Part shown: positions 26,089 through 35,767 of the stretch, in pieces | How positions within the stretch are numbered: position 1 is the first letter of the stretch | Layout: each line of letters opens with the position of its first letter | Source of the DNA: Yoonia sp. GPGPB17 | GTDB taxonomy: Bacteria; Pseudomonadota; Alphaproteobacteria; Rhodobacterales; Rhodobacteraceae | Length of the DNA: 64,000 bases | Reading direction: 5' to 3' | NCBI RefSeq assembly: GCF_037892195.1 | Contig: NZ_JATACI010000002.1 | Location: 2,976,001 to 3,040,000 of the forward strand | Notes under the pieces: model-generated | What the model saw: only the letters and a program-made list of their open reading frames with translations | Told to the model about the DNA's origin: nothing | Database searches by the model: none | Made by a program: the position numbers and the translations under genes

Positions 26089-27913
26089 CTATTTGCCCTC
26101 TTTCTTGTCGGCCTCGGCGGTTGGCGCTTTCTTTTTGATGCTGGCCTTGATGTTGCCAAAAACATCCGGCTTTGCCCCATGGCTGCGCATGATGGCGTAC
26201 TGTTGCACGAAGGTAATCACGTTGTTGGCGATCCAATACAGCACTAGGCCAGATGCGAAAGAGCCCAGCATAAACATGAAGACCCATGGCATCCATGCGA
26301 AGATCATTTGCTGTGTCGGGTCCGTTGGGGCCGGGTTCAGTTTCTGCTGCAACCACATGGAAACACCCAGCAGGATTGGCAGGATACCGATAAAGATCAG
26401 CGACAGAATTGAATTTGGATCTGGGGCTGCGAAGGGCAGTAGGCCAAAGAGGTTGATAAACGACGATGGGTCAGGTGCGGAAAGGTCTTTGATCCAGCCA
26501 AGCCAAGGGGCGTGTCGCAATTCGATGGTGACGAAGATCACTTTGTAGAGCGAAAAGAAGATCGGGATTTGCAACAGGATCGGCAGACAACCCGCAGCAG
26601 GGTTCACTTTGTTATCCTTGTAAAGCTTCATCATGCCCTGCTGCATGGCTTGCTTGTCGTCGCCTGTCTTTTCCTTGAGCTTTTCCATCTCTGGCTGCAG
26701 CTCTTTCATCTTGGCCATCGAGACGTAGGACTTATAGGCCAACGGCAGCACGATGATTTTCAGGATCACAGTCAGCGCTAGAATGGACCAACCCATGTTG
26801 CCAATCACGATGTTGAGGTAGTGCAGCAGTGCAAAGATCGGCTTGGTCAGAAAGAAGAACCAACCCCAGTCGATGCTATCAAGGAAACCACCGACACCGC
26901 CTTCGCGTTCGTAGTTGCGGATTGCTTCCCATTCCTTGGCACCAGCAAACAGGCGGGTTGTGACTGTGGCAGTCTCGCCTGCGGCAACGGTCTCAATCGG
27001 CATCACAGCTTCTGCTTGATAAAGATCGCGGCTATCGAAGTATTTTGAGGTTGAGCGGAATGAGACGCCCTGTTCGGGGATCAACGTCGTCATCCAGTAA
27101 TGATCGGTGTAACCGATCCAACCGCTGTCGGTCACATTCAGCCGTTCGGCTTGCGTGCGTTCGCGTGGGTCAACGGCGTATTCGGTGATATCGTCATAGC
27201 CGGTCTCTTCCAGCTCTCCGTCGGTCATCCGCACCATGCCTTCGTGCAGGATAAAGAAATTCTTGAGGTCGTCCGGTTGCCCATGGCGGCGCAGCAAGCC
27301 GTAGGGGCGTGCAGAGACCGGGTTACTGGTCGCGTTTTCGACGCTTTGCGCGAAGGTGAACATGAAGGCGTCATCGACCGCAATTTCGGTGCGAAAGATT
27401 TGGCTTAGCGCCGTTGTCCCAAGACAGGGTAACAGAACTGTCGGGGGTCAGGGTGTTGCCGCTTTCCAGTGACCAAAGCGTATCGGGGCCCGGTACAGCG
27501 GTCGCATCCAGCCCATCTGTTGCTGTCCAACCGAAAGCGGCAAAGTAGGCACCCGGTTCGCCGACGGGCTTCAGCAGACGCACAACTTCTGCATCGTCGT
27601 CAATCGTTTCGCGGTAGTTGGTGAGCGCCAGATCATCAATCCGACCGCCCAACAATGAGATTGAGCCACTGAACTCGCCGGTTTCGATCGCTACGCGTGG
27701 TGCTTCGGCGGCGGGCTCAGGCGCTTCTGTGGGTGTTGTTGCCGCGGGTGCGACGGGGTCTGCGGCAGGTAAGGTCGGATCGTCGAGCGTTTGCGCGGTT
27801 TCTGTCGCTGGATCGACTGGCAGATCCTCTGGCGGGAACAGTGTGGTCCACGCAACGATGACGGCAAAGCTGAGCACCGTCGCCATGATGAGGTTCTTGT
27901 TCTGGTCGTCCAT
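26089..27913 (-). CDS. yidC: membrane protein insertase YidC, frameshifted as read
   Basis: The N-terminus starts at ATG 27913 (MDDQNKNLIMATVLSF) with the first membrane helix and a Pro/Ala/Glu-rich linker, then the large periplasmic beta domain. It runs into the wrong frame at 27403-27410: the coding strand reads GCTAAGCC, where the family predicts GCTGGCC (NGAGQIF). One base over, IFRTEIAVDDAFMFTFAQSVEN continues and the conserved membrane part follows (five helices, KMKELQPEMEKLKEK hairpin, GCLPILLQIPIFFSLYKV). Corrected length is 607 residues, normal. YidC inserts Sec-dependent and independent inner-membrane proteins. Confidence 0.94.
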
Positions 27914-28071
27914 ATGAAAACCGCCCATATTCCTTGGAAAAGTCTGGGGGTTGTTCAACCTGTCGAGGGCCGAAAGGTCAAGCTGTTTTCATTGAATTTG
28001 GACGGTTTGAAGCAGTTGCGCGCCGTGGTATCGCAGCGGCTAGCGCAAGGCTATGTCCTGTCTGATTGGGA

Positions 28072-28245
28072 TTAGCTGTTTTGCTTTTCCAGGAACCGCT
28101 GCCGTGTCCGCTGAAAAACCGCCTTAAGGCGGGGGTCGTTGGCTGTGAGTTGGTCCAACATCTTGCTGAAAGATGCATCATCTTGCCCGAAAAAAGCCTG
28201 TGCGGCCTCGTTTGGGTCCATAGATTGCGTTGTGTTCTTCATCAT
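28072..28245 (-). CDS. hypothetical small protein, 57 residues
   Basis: Starts at ATG 28245 (or the next ATG 28242) behind AAAGG. The soluble, charged sequence contains SMDPNEAAQAFFGQDDASFSK and ends RTRQRFLEKQNS, probably helical. It lies upstream of yidC on the same strand, where rnpA/rpmH would often be, but is neither. No family is recognised. Confidence 0.5.
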   Translation of the reverse strand: MMKNTTQSMDPNEAAQAFFGQDDASFSKMLDQLTANDPRLKAVFQRTRQRFLEKQNS

Positions 28246-28498
28246 AACATACCTTTCACACCACTTACCCCGCTTGATAAACGGATATTCGGGTGAAATT
28301 AGGGCCGGAATTAGGCCAGGAATCAGACTTTGTTTGCGCAAACAGTCTTAAAATATCGGAAATTGGTATCAAATTATTGCACCTCAATGCTAGAAAACCA
28401 GCCAATAAAGCTGGTCTAGCAAAATCTCGCCTATAAAAACGCTCTGGTTGGACAAGCACAAGGCCTATCCAGTCATATCACCAGCAATGTGATAATCG

Positions 28499-29800
28499 CT
28501 ACAATCTGTCACGCAAGCTATACCATAGCATCGCAAGGATAAGTAGGGGCGAACGCAGGGCTGGGCCGCCAGGGAAGGGAAACGTCGGAACCTTTGCCAT
28601 GATATCGAACTTTTCGGCCTGTCCCGCAATCGCTTCGGCTGCAATCTGGCCAGACATTGTGCCCATCGCCACGCCTGATCCTGAAAACCCTGACATCGTC
28701 AGGATGTTGCCGTTGATCCGTTCATAATGCGGCATGCGATTCATGGTGATCCCGAGTGTACCGCCCCAGGCATGGTCAATTTCGACGTCCTTAAGCTGGG
28801 GAAAAATCTGAGTTAGCGGCTTGCGGACGGCACCTGCGATATCGCTGGGAAACTGGTAGCCATAGGTTTCGGTTCCTCCAAAAAGCAGCCGATGATCATC
28901 TGAGAACCGAAAGTAGTTTACGACGAATTTGCTATCCGCCACTGCATAGTTGTTGCGGATGATGCTGTCTTGCTGTTCAGGCGACATCGGCGCGGTTGAA
29001 ACGATGAAGTTGTTAATCGGCATAACCCGTGCCGCCACGTGTTTGTGCATCTTACCCAAATAGCCGTTGCACCCAAGCACAACAAAACGCGCTTTGATTG
29101 TGGCCTGATCGGTGCTGACTGTTGCCGGGTCCCCCTCAGCTATGTTGTTTACTTTTGACCCTTCAAAGATCCGCGCGCCTGCCTTTGTTGCCAACCGCGC
29201 CAACCCCAGCACCAGTTCCAACGGGTTCACATGCCCCGACCCCATATCCAATGTGCCGCCGTGATATGCGGGTGAATTGACAATCTCGCGGCAGGCGTCT
29301 GGTTCCAGCACGCTGATTTTGTCGTAGCCGTATTTGTCCTGCATATGCGCGACAAAGTCGTGGTTGTGCACATGGTCGCGTTTGCGGTGCACCGTATGGA
29401 AGATGCCGGGATGGAACGCGGTGCGGACTTCATCCTTGGCACAAAGACTGCGGACCAGATCGACAGCCTCGCAGCCGATGTCCCAAAGCTGGCGGGCATG
29501 GCTGTCACCCACCATCGCCTCAAGCTCTTCCTGATCGCGGCGTTGACCGACACTGGCCTGACCGCCGTTGCGCCCCGAGGCACCAAAGCCAACGCGCTGG
29601 GCATCCAGCACGACCACGTCATAGCCGCGCTGAGTCAGGTGGTAAGCGGTCGACAGGCCGGTGAACCCGGCACCCACAACGCAAATATCACAGGTGATCT
29701 CACCCGCCGCCGCTGGAAAACGATCCAAATGCTCTGCCGTTGCGGCGTAGTAAGACGGCGGGTACTCGCCTTGCCGATCATTGGCTGTCAGCAGATCCAT
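28499..29800 (-). CDS. puuB: FAD-dependent oxidoreductase, gamma-glutamylputrescine oxidase-like
   Basis: A 433-residue DAO-family flavoenzyme. The dinucleotide-binding motif ICVVGAGFTGLSTAYHL is at about residues 40-56 and the FAD contact GFGASGRNGGQASVGQRRD follows; the C-terminal GFSGSGVAMGTMSGQIAAEAI closes the FAD site. It overlaps the aminotransferase stop-start region at 29800 and belongs to the puuA-aminotransferase-puuB unit. PuuB oxidises gamma-glutamylputrescine to the aldehyde; family members also act on other amines, so substrate identity rests on the adjacent puuA homologue. Confidence 0.85.
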   Translation of the reverse strand: MDLLTANDRQGEYPPSYYAATAEHLDRFPAAAGEITCDICVVGAGFTGLSTAYHLTQRGYDVVVLDAQRVGFGASGRNGGQASVGQRRDQEELEAMVGDSHARQLWDIGCEAVDLVRSLCAKDEVRTAFHPGIFHTVHRKRDHVHNHDFVAHMQDKYGYDKISVLEPDACREIVNSPAYHGGTLDMGSGHVNPLELVLGLARLATKAGARIFEGSKVNNIAEGDPATVSTDQATIKARFVVLGCNGYLGKMHKHVAARVMPINNFIVSTAPMSPEQQDSIIRNNYAVADSKFVVNYFRFSDDHRLLFGGTETYGYQFPSDIAGAVRKPLTQIFPQLKDVEIDHAWGGTLGITMNRMPHYERINGNILTMSGFSGSGVAMGTMSGQIAAEAIAGQAEKFDIMAKVPTFPFPGGPALRSPLLILAMLWYSLRDRL

Positions 29801-31191
29801 CAGCCCGCCTTCAGCAGGTCATCGGCCTTCAGTATTTCGTAGCATTCGTCCAGTGACTTGCGCGCCCGCTCCATCAGGATGTCAATCTCATCACAGGTGA
29901 TCGACAAAGGAGGCGAGATGATCATGCGGTCGCCGACGCTGCGCATGATGACGTTGTTGGCAAAACAACGGTCACGACAGATGAAACCCACTGTACCGGG
30001 ATCAGGGAAGGCTGCACGCGTCGCTTTGTCTGGTGTCAACGCGACCGAGGCCATCATACCAACAATTTTCGCCTCGCCCACCAGCGGATGATCAGCCAGC
30101 GCTTCCCATTTGTCTTTCAGGTAGGGCGCGGTCACATCGCGGATGTTATCGACCATGCCTTCCTCTTCCAGAATACGCAGGTTTTCCAAGGCGACGGCAC
30201 AAGCCACAGGGTGCCCCGAATAGGTGTATCCATGGTTGAATTCAGTCTCGCGCAGCACGGCGGCGACCTCATCCGAAACGATGGACCCGCCGATAGGGAT
30301 GTAGCCAGAGCTGAGACCTTTGGCGATTGTCATGATATCAGGCGTGATCCCGACCGTCTGAGACCCGAACCAATTGCCGGTGCGCCCAAAGCCGCAGATC
30401 ACTTCATCGGCGATCAACAGGATGCCATACTTCTTCACAATCCGCTGGATTTCGGGCCAATATGTTTCTGGAGGCACAATGACACCACCGGCACCCTGAA
30501 TGGGTTCGGCGATGAAAGCGCCGACCTTTTCAGGTCCGATTTCCTTGATCTTTTCTTCCAATTGGCGCGCGCGCTCGAGCCCGAACTCTTCGGGCGTCAT
30601 ATCGCCGCCTTCGGCCCACCAGTTGGGCTGATCAATGAATTCAATGCCCGCAATAGGCAAGCTGCCTTGGCCATGCATGCCCTTCATGCCGCCCAGCGAT
30701 GTGCCGCCAATGGTCGAGCCGTGATAGGCGTTCCAGCGCGAGATGATCACGTCACGATCTGGCTGCCCTTTCTCCGCCCAATAGGTGCGCACCAGGCGGA
30801 TATTGGTGTCGTTGGCGTCAGAACCGCCACTTGCAAAGAACACATGGTTCAAGTTTTCAGGTGCCAGCTCGGCCAGTTTCTTGGCCAACATCAGCGCCGG
30901 AACATGGGTCGTTTGAAAGAACGTGTTGTAGTACGGCAGCTCCTTCATCTGGCGCGCTGCGGCCTCGGCCAACTCATCGCGGCCATACCCGATGTTCACA
31001 CACCAAAGGCCCGCCATGCCGTCGATAATCTCTTCGCCATCACTGTCTTTCAACCAGACACCCTTGGCAGAGGTGATCACCCGTGACCCTTTTTCTGCCA
31101 AAGCGTTGGCGTGGCTAAAGGGATGCAGATGATGGGCGGCGTCCAGCGCCTGCAATTCTTCGGTCGGGGGATAATTCGTGAGCACGTTCAT
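29800..31191 (-). CDS. class III aminotransferase, putrescine-pyruvate type
   Basis: A 463-residue PLP enzyme. The cofactor lysine is in IMTIAKGLSSGYIPIGG, preceded by LIADEVICGFGRTGNWFG, and the N-terminal HLHPFSHANALAEKGSRVI is characteristic of SpuC-like transaminases. It would move an amino group from a polyamine or omega-amino acid to pyruvate. It lies between puuA (16 bases upstream) and puuB (start-stop overlap), implying a role in the same polyamine pathway. Taurine or beta-alanine transaminases are alternatives. Confidence 0.85.
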   Translation of the reverse strand: MNVLTNYPPTEELQALDAAHHLHPFSHANALAEKGSRVITSAKGVWLKDSDGEEIIDGMAGLWCVNIGYGRDELAEAAARQMKELPYYNTFFQTTHVPALMLAKKLAELAPENLNHVFFASGGSDANDTNIRLVRTYWAEKGQPDRDVIISRWNAYHGSTIGGTSLGGMKGMHGQGSLPIAGIEFIDQPNWWAEGGDMTPEEFGLERARQLEEKIKEIGPEKVGAFIAEPIQGAGGVIVPPETYWPEIQRIVKKYGILLIADEVICGFGRTGNWFGSQTVGITPDIMTIAKGLSSGYIPIGGSIVSDEVAAVLRETEFNHGYTYSGHPVACAVALENLRILEEEGMVDNIRDVTAPYLKDKWEALADHPLVGEAKIVGMMASVALTPDKATRAAFPDPGTVGFICRDRCFANNVIMRSVGDRMIISPPLSITCDEIDILMERARKSLDECYEILKADDLLKAG

Positions 31192-31207
31192 GGGCTGTGA
31201 CCTCTGA

Positions 31208-32582
31208 TCAGACGTTTAAAAGAAGGTGGCGGCGTTCCCAGGGCGAGATTTCGCGCTGGTACTCTTCGTTTTCGGCTTGTTTGATTTGCTCGTAGAGACG
31301 GCAGAATTCCTCGCCCAAAAGCGTGCGGATGTCCTTTGCCTCTTCGAAGTACTCCAGCGCTTCGCGCAGGCTGGCGGGCAGGGGGACATCGGCCTCCCAA
31401 ACCTCTTTGGTGGCTTCAGCGCGGGGCTCGACCCGATTGAGCATGCCCAGATAACCGCAGGCCAATGACGCGGCGATCGCGATGTACGGGTTGCAGTCCA
31501 TGCCGATGACACGGTTTTCGAGGCGGCGTGCTTCGGGCTCAGAATGCGGCACACGCAGCCCGGTCGTGCGGTTGTCCGTCGCCCATTCCAGATTGGCTAA
31601 GCGCGCTTTGCCCGTCGACGGTGATGCGGCGATAGGAGTTTACGTAAGGTGCCAACAGCGGAATGATCTGCATCAGGTATTTCTGCGACCCACCGATGAA
31701 CCAGCGGAACAAATCGGTTTCGGATCCGTCAGGGTTGGAAAAAATGTTCTGGCCAGAGGTGTCGACGATGCTTTGATGCACGTGCATCGCGCTGCCTGGT
31801 TCATCACGTTTGGGCTTGGCCATGAATGTCGCAAAGACGTTGTTCTTCAGCGCAGCCTCGCGGATCGTTCGTTTGAAGTAGAACACCTGATCCGCCAAAT
31901 GCAGCGGATCGCCGTGCATCAGGTTGATCTCGATCTGGCCTGCGCCGCCTTCCTGGATCAGCGTGTCAATGGCAAGGCCCTGATGTTCGGCATAGTCATA
32001 GATGGTGTCAATGACAGGACCGTATTCATCCACGGCCACCATGGAATAGACCTGACGGCTGGGCACCTTCCGGCCTGTCCGGCCGACCGGGGTTTCGATA
32101 GGGTCGTTGGGGTCGAGGTTGGGGGTCGTCAGGTAGAATTCCAACTCGGGCGCAATCACTGGGGTCCAGCCTTTGTCGGCATAGGCCTGAATGACGTTTT
32201 TCAGAATCGTCCGCGGTGCGATGGAAAGCGGTGTCCCGTCGCGGTTGAACATGTCGCAGATCACCTGCAATGACACATCATCAGCCCACGGGATGGCGCA
32301 GGCTGTGGCCATGTCGGGCTTGAGCACGACGTCCTTTTCCAGCCATTGGTTTTCGATTTCCATGTCGACGTATTCACCGGAAATCGTCTGGTAAAACAAC
32401 GAGATGGGCAGGGCCATTTCTGCGTCAGGCTGAAACTTCACCGTCGGCATCGTTTTGCCGCGCGATGTGCCAACCAGATCAGGGATGATGCATTCAACCC
32501 CGTCGATTTTTTCGCCTTTTGCGTAGGCAACGAATTCCTCTGACAGATTGTCTTGCCAGTTTGCGGAATGAGGTGACGACAT
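31208..32582 (-). CDS. puuA: glutamine synthetase family, gamma-glutamylpolyamine synthetase-like; frameshifted
   Basis: Starts at ATG 32582 (MSSPHSANWQDNLSEEFVAYAKG). The beta-Grasp N-domain and glutamine synthetase catalytic core are visible, with SAMHVHQSIVD corresponding to the metal-binding HxH region. The frame breaks at 31597-31602: the coding strand reads CGCTTAGCC where GCTGGCC/CTGGCC (SALANLEW) is expected, one base extra. The rest (VPHSEPEARRLENRVIGMDCNPY) runs to 31208. Corrected length is 457 residues. It would ligate glutamate to putrescine or a related amine; located in the polyamine region it is more likely puuA-type than glnA. Confidence 0.88.
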
Positions 32583-32632
32583 GGGTGGCTCCTGCGCTGG
32601 CGTCAGGGCGTTTCAAAGCCCGTTCTCAATAA

Positions 32633-32642
32633 TTTGATCAAA
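32633..32642. promoter_or_regulatory. candidate GntR operator upstream of puuA
   Basis: TTTGATCAAA is a perfect 10-bp palindrome 51-60 bases ahead of the puuA start on the minus strand. The same palindrome occurs once more in front of potF at 33435-33444. The regulator gene lies between them. Operator role is inferred from shared sequence and placement. Confidence 0.5.
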
Positions 32643-32655
32643 AGATTCGAAATAG

Positions 32656-33339
32656 TCAATTGGTGTCGATAGGATCGCTAGACGCATGTTCATTGACGGC
32701 TGTCTGACGCACGAATTCCATCCCTTGTCGGATGTCTTCGGCGATGGCTTCCTGCGTTGCCACTGCATCCCCATTTCGCAGTGCCTGAGTGGCCGCGCGG
32801 TGATGGTCGACCAGATTCGCTGTGCCATATCGCCCGCAAACGACCCGCAGGGATGGACCGATCCGCAGCCAAAGTGTTTCGGCAATCCGCCGCAGAATCT
32901 GCGCGTCAGCGAGGCCATAAAGATAGAAGTGAAACCGATAGTTGGCCTCAAGATATCCACGCACGTCGCCGATCTGAATCGCCGCATCGACCTGTGCATC
33001 AAGTCGCTCCAGCTCTGCGACATTGCTTTTTTTACAGTGTTTTTCCGCCATCTGCGCCAGCGCGGGTTCGACTGTCAGGCGCACCAGCTCGATCTGTTGC
33101 AGCCTGTGCGCGGTCATTTCTGGCACTTCGATCCGGCGGTTTTCGCGGGTGACCAATGCGCCCTCGGCGGTCAGGCGCCTGATCGCTTCACGTGCTGGGG
33201 TTACGCCGGTCCCGATAGATTCGGCCAATCCGTGTATGGTGACAGGTTGGCCCGGGACCACCTCACCAAACAGAATCATCTCTTTCACCCGAAGATAGAT
33301 GGTTTCGTGTTCCGGCTTTTTCGTGACCAATTGGTTCAT
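32656..33339 (-). CDS. GntR-family transcriptional regulator, FCD type
   Basis: A 227-residue regulator from ATG 33339 (MNQLVTKKPEHETIYLRVKEM). The N-terminal winged helix has GQPVTIHGLAESIGTGVTPAREAIRRLTAEGAL, and the C-terminal all-helical FCD effector domain has the metal-site histidines in YRFHFYLYGL and LVDHHRAATQAL. It is divergent from potF and sits next to puuA; the effector may be a polyamine or its gamma-glutamyl derivative. FCD regulators of catabolic operons are commonly repressors. Confidence 0.88.
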   Translation of the reverse strand: MNQLVTKKPEHETIYLRVKEMILFGEVVPGQPVTIHGLAESIGTGVTPAREAIRRLTAEGALVTRENRRIEVPEMTAHRLQQIELVRLTVEPALAQMAEKHCKKSNVAELERLDAQVDAAIQIGDVRGYLEANYRFHFYLYGLADAQILRRIAETLWLRIGPSLRVVCGRYGTANLVDHHRAATQALRNGDAVATQEAIAEDIRQGMEFVRQTAVNEHASSDPIDTN

Positions 33340-33434
33340 TCTGATGCCCGCCTCCAAGGCATATTGGATTTCACAAAGCCTTTAGGTTGTCAAAACCTAT
33401 CAAATTCCAACAACAGGATTGCAAAGATGTATGA

Positions 33435-33444
33435 TTTGATCAAA
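33435..33444. promoter_or_regulatory. candidate GntR operator between the regulator and potF
   Basis: TTTGATCAAA (context ATGATTTGATCAAAGC) is identical to the palindrome at 32633-32642 (context AATAATTTGATCAAAAG). Here it lies in the divergent promoter region 39-48 bases ahead of potF and about 100 ahead of the regulator gene, where a repressor could control both directions. Confidence 0.5.
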
Positions 33445-33482
33445 GCTATTTGCGATTAGGGGACAATCCAACGGAGGTTTAC

Positions 33483-34570
33483 ATGCTCAAAACGAAATCC
33501 TGCACCGCGCTTGCCGCGGTTTTGCTTGCTGCTCAGGCAGGTTGGGCGGAAGAGGTACGGGTCTACAACTGGTCAGATTATATCGACGAAGACCTGCTGA
33601 CTAAGTTTGAGGAAGAGACGGGGTACGAACTAATCTACGACGTCTTCGACAGCAACGAAGTGCTGGAGACCAAGTTGCTTGCGGGGGGTCCGGCTATGAC
33701 GTGGTGGTTCCGTCTGCCACGTTCCTTCAGCGCCAGATCGCCGCAGGTGCATTCCAGAAACTTGACCCTGCGATGCTGAGCAACTCTGGCAACCTTTGGG
33801 ATGTCGTGCAGGCGCGCACCGAGACATACGACCCCGGTGGGCAGTACTCTATTAACTACATGTGGGGCACCACCGGGATCGGTGTGAATGTCGGTAAGGT
33901 TCAGGAAATTCTGGGCGAAGATGCGCCAATGGGGTCGCTCGATCTGATCTTTGATCCTGCAAACATGGAAAAACTCGCGGCATGCGGCGTGCATTTCCTT
34001 GATGCCCCGACCGAGCTGATCCCTGCTGCATTGCAGTACATTGGTGAAGATCCCGATGCGAAGGATGAAGAAACGCTCGCAAAGGCAGAGCCGGTTCTGT
34101 CTGCCGTGCGTCCTTTCGTACAGAAGTACCATAGCTCTGAATACATCTCGGCGCTTGCCAACGGTGATATCTGTGTTGCCTTCGGTTGGTCCGGTGACAT
34201 TCTGCAATCGCGCGACCGCGCTTGGGAAGCCGACAACGGTGTTGAGATTGCCTACAATGCCCCTGTTGAAGGTGCGCTGATGTGGTTCGACCAGATGGCC
34301 ATTCCGGTCGATGCGCCAAACCCAGAGGGTGCCCATGCATTCCTTGATTTCATCCTTGATGCAGAGAACATGGCAGCGGCATCCAACTATGTTTACTATG
34401 CAAACGGCAACGTTGCCTCGCAACCATTGCTGCTTGAGGACGTGATTGGTGATCTGGCGATTTACCCGGACGCGGCCACGCTTGAGACACTTTATACAAC
34501 CACACCTTACGATGCGCGGTCACAGCGCTTTGTCACACGGATGTGGACACGTATTAAGTCCGGCACCTAA
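33483..34570 (+). CDS. potF: putrescine/spermidine-type ABC transporter binding protein, frameshifted
   Basis: Starts at ATG 33483 behind GGAGG; residues 1-22 (MLKTKSCTALAAVLLAAQAGWA) are a signal peptide and the mature protein opens EEVRVYNWSDYIDEDLL, typical of PotD/PotF. After LLAGG the frame breaks in GCGGGGGGTCCGGC (33681-33693): a run of six G where seven restore SGYDVVVPSATFLQRQI. With one base added the protein is 362 residues, the normal length. It delivers polyamines to the adjacent PotGHI-type importer. The break is in a homopolymer, a classic sequencing artefact. Confidence 0.9.
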
Positions 34571-34579
34571 GATATCGAC

Positions 34580-34608
34580 AGCCCCGGTCCACGATGGTGG
34601 GCCGGGGT
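34580..34608 (+). promoter_or_regulatory. hairpin between potF and the transporter genes
   Basis: CCCCGG (34582-34587) pairs with CCGGGG (34602-34607), extended by CC/GG inside the loop and an A-T pair outside. It would lower downstream expression relative to the binding protein, as in the aap operon. Confidence 0.55.
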
Positions 34609-34645
34609 TCTTACTGAAGAACGCAGACCCGAGGCCCCATTCCCT

Positions 34646-35767
34646 ATGCCCGAAACCGCATTTGAGCCTTGGAACGATCCTGCCGCAAAACCCCTGATCC
34701 AGTTTCGCAATGTGACCAAAAGCTTTGGCAGCTTTACCGCGATTGATGATCTGAGCATTGATATCTTTGAAAAAGAGTTCTTCGCGCTTCTTGGTCCCTC
34801 GGGTTGCGGCAAGACGACGATGATGCGGATGTTGGCCGGGTTTGAGACACCGACTTCTGGCACGATCATGCTGGATGGGCAGGACATTTCGCCCATCCCC
34901 CCAAACAAGCGCAGCGTGAACATGATGTTCCAGTCATACGCGCTGTTTCCGCATCTGACCGTTTACGACAACATTGCCTTTGGCCTGAAACGCGACAAGC
35001 TGCCCAAAGAGCAGATTGATGCGCGGGTGAAAGAAATGCTGCGTCTGGTGCAGATTGAAAAATTTGGCCAGCGCAAGCCAGAGCAGATTTCGGGTGGTCA
35101 GCGCCAGCGCGTGGCCTTGGCCCGCTCACTGGCCAAAGCACCGAAACTCCTGTTGCTGGATGAGCCTCTGTCTGCGCTCGACAAAAAGCTGCGTCAGGAT
35201 ACGCAGTTTGAACTGATGGATATTCAGGAAAAGACTGGCACCACCTTTGTGGTCGTCACCCATGATCAGGAAGAAGCGATGACCGTCGCGTCCCGCGTGG
35301 CGGTGATGGATCATGGCAAGTTGAAACAGGTGGATACGCCTGACCGCATCTATGAAGCGCCCAACAGTACCTATGTGGCCGACTTTATCGGTGACGTGAA
35401 CATCATCGAAGGTCACGGCAAGGCGCAGGGCGATGCTATGGCCATCAGTTGGGCCGAAGGGCGGCCACCAATCATCGGGACGCCGTCGAAACCGATCGAT
35501 GACGGCAAGGTCAGCTTTGCGATCCGGCCTGAAAAGGTGGCGATTTCGGCCGAGAAGCCCACGGACCGGAACAATGTCGTGCAAGGCAAGGTCTTGGACA
35601 TTGCCTACCTCGGCAACCTTTCAACCTATCATGTGCAACTGCCCAATGGGATCGTGATCAAGGCCCAGACCGCCAATTCACGCAGACGCGCCCGCCGCCC
35701 GTTTACATGGGAAGATGAGGTCTGGCTATCATGGACCGACACCGCTGGCATCGTGTTGGAGAACTGA
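34646..35767 (+). CDS. potG: polyamine ABC transporter ATP-binding protein
   Basis: A 373-residue ABC ATPase of the PotA/PotG group. Walker A LLGPSGCGKTTMMRMLAG is near residue 51, the signature QISGGQRQRVALARSLA near 150, and Walker B LLLLDEPLSALDKKL follows; the C-terminal TOBE domain (FAIRPEKVAISAE) is present. The N-terminus (PETAFEPWNDPAAKP) is longer than in most ABC ATPases, as in PotG. It overlaps the first permease start by one base (TGATG). Confidence 0.92.
   Translation: MPETAFEPWNDPAAKPLIQFRNVTKSFGSFTAIDDLSIDIFEKEFFALLGPSGCGKTTMMRMLAGFETPTSGTIMLDGQDISPIPPNKRSVNMMFQSYALFPHLTVYDNIAFGLKRDKLPKEQIDARVKEMLRLVQIEKFGQRKPEQISGGQRQRVALARSLAKAPKLLLLDEPLSALDKKLRQDTQFELMDIQEKTGTTFVVVTHDQEEAMTVASRVAVMDHGKLKQVDTPDRIYEAPNSTYVADFIGDVNIIEGHGKAQGDAMAISWAEGRPPIIGTPSKPIDDGKVSFAIRPEKVAISAEKPTDRNNVVQGKVLDIAYLGNLSTYHVQLPNGIVIKAQTANSRRRARRPFTWEDEVWLSWTDTAGIVLEN

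Noticed and set aside
27791..28075. 94-codon plus frame antisense to the yidC start
   Set aside because: It covers the conserved YidC N-terminus in antisense; only its last 35 codons are outside it, with no family match.
33681..33693. Programmed frameshift in potF at the G6 run
   Set aside because: Homopolymer length error is a simpler explanation and there is no downstream pseudoknot or stop arrangement typical of a programmed shift.
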